The position numbers and the translations under genes were made by a program. A stretch of DNA of 6,245 bases from Beijerinckiaceae bacterium (lineage in GTDB: Bacteria > Pseudomonadota > Alphaproteobacteria > Rhizobiales > Beijerinckiaceae). Shown piece after piece: positions 5,849-6,245 of this stretch. The notes beneath the pieces are model-generated. The model searched no databases. It saw only the letters and a program-made list of their open reading frames with translations, and was not told the origin of the DNA. Position 1 is the first letter of the stretch; the number at the start of each line of letters is the position of its first letter. The stretch is from the NCBI GenBank assembly GCA_027346205.1, contig DAIESR010000416.1, positions 1 to 6,245 on the forward strand, read 5' to 3'.

Positions 5849-6245
5849 TCATTCTGCGTCTACACCGCCGCTCAACTCGATCCCTTCGCGCGCAATGAAT
5901 CCTGCTGCCGCGGCTTGTTCCGCGCCACGCTTCGACAGGCCCTTTGCTTCCGCCGATGGGAAACCGATGACATTGACGGACATTGTGAACTCGGGCGCAT
6001 GATGAGGCCCGGAGCGGCAGATCTCGCGATACAGCGGCGCCTCGAGGCCCCGGGCCTGCGCCCATTCCTGCAAGGCTGTCTTGGGATCGCGCAAAGGCCG
6101 CCTCGGCGAGCGCATACGCGGCTCGAAGGCTTGCCTCACCACAGCGTTCGCCGCCTCATAGCCAGCGTCGAGGAACACAGCGCCGATGAGGGATTCACAA
6201 ATGTCGGACAGGATCGCCGTCTTGTTGTTGGTGCCCGCCTGACGC
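5849..6245 (-). CDS. rnc: Ribonuclease III, C-terminal part (N-terminus beyond window)
   Basis: RNase III cleaves double-stranded RNA, processing the rRNA precursor and regulatory duplexes in the cytoplasm. About 131 C-terminal codons are present and the frame is open to the right edge. With a family length of about 230-240, roughly 100 residues are missing. The visible part of the catalytic domain has SDICESLIGAVFLDAGYE, where the Asp and the Glu three residues later match the second metal-binding acidic pair (Asp114 and Glu117 in E. coli). A double-stranded-RNA-binding domain follows, from DPKTALQEWAQARG to GLSKRGAEQAAAAGFI, including the conserved SKRxAEQ motif, and a short acidic tail ends at the TGA (5851 to 5849). 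The era start lies 75 bp downstream, consistent with the common rnc-era operon. Confidence 0.96.
   Translation of the reverse strand, partial: RQAGTNNKTAILSDICESLIGAVFLDAGYEAANAVVRQAFEPRMRSPRRPLRDPKTALQEWAQARGLEAPLYREICRSGPHHAPEFTMSVNVIGFPSAEAKGLSKRGAEQAAAAGFIAREGIELSGGVDAE

Overview
The window looks like a chromosomal housekeeping segment of an alphaproteobacterium, most likely of the order Hyphomicrobiales (Rhizobiales). This rests on the minus-strand gene order rnc - era - recO - parC, on moderately high GC, and on protein sequences of alphaproteobacterial type (for example the ParC active-site stretch and the RecO C-terminal half). A Beijerinckiaceae-like host is a guess that the sequence alone cannot settle.

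Layout from right to left, following minus-strand transcription. The C-terminal part of ribonuclease III (rnc) runs in from the right edge. A 75-bp spacer built largely of a 13-bp tandem repeat leads to the complete GTPase gene era. A 220-bp gap follows, then an unrecognised acidic 105-residue protein gene (4318-4635). On the opposite strand comes a complete YqhA/UPF0114-type membrane protein gene (3745-4248). Next are recO (complete), a small secreted two-cysteine protein gene on the plus strand (2570-2776), and an approximately 500-bp stretch without a recognisable gene. The window ends in parC, whose last roughly 60-80 codons lie outside.

The conserved genes serve RNA processing and ribosome assembly (rnc, era), recombinational repair (recO) and chromosome decatenation (parC). 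Their order is as expected for the group, but they are not packed together here. The era-recO junction has been opened by about 1.3 kb holding two extra genes, and the recO-parC junction by about 0.75 kb holding one extra gene.

The main non-coding signal is a 48-bp element present twice in inverted orientation (3588-3635 and 4265-4312, 44 of 48 positions identical by eye). Each copy contains its own 11-bp-arm palindrome, and the two copies bracket the yqhA-like gene. Other points of interest are the phased ATG codons made by the 13-bp repeat in front of era, a possible general-stress (EcfG-type) promoter before the small secreted protein, and glutamine at the ParC residue that is Ser80 in E. 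coli. No CRISPR array, transposase, rRNA or tRNA was found, and I see no convincing new multi-gene system.
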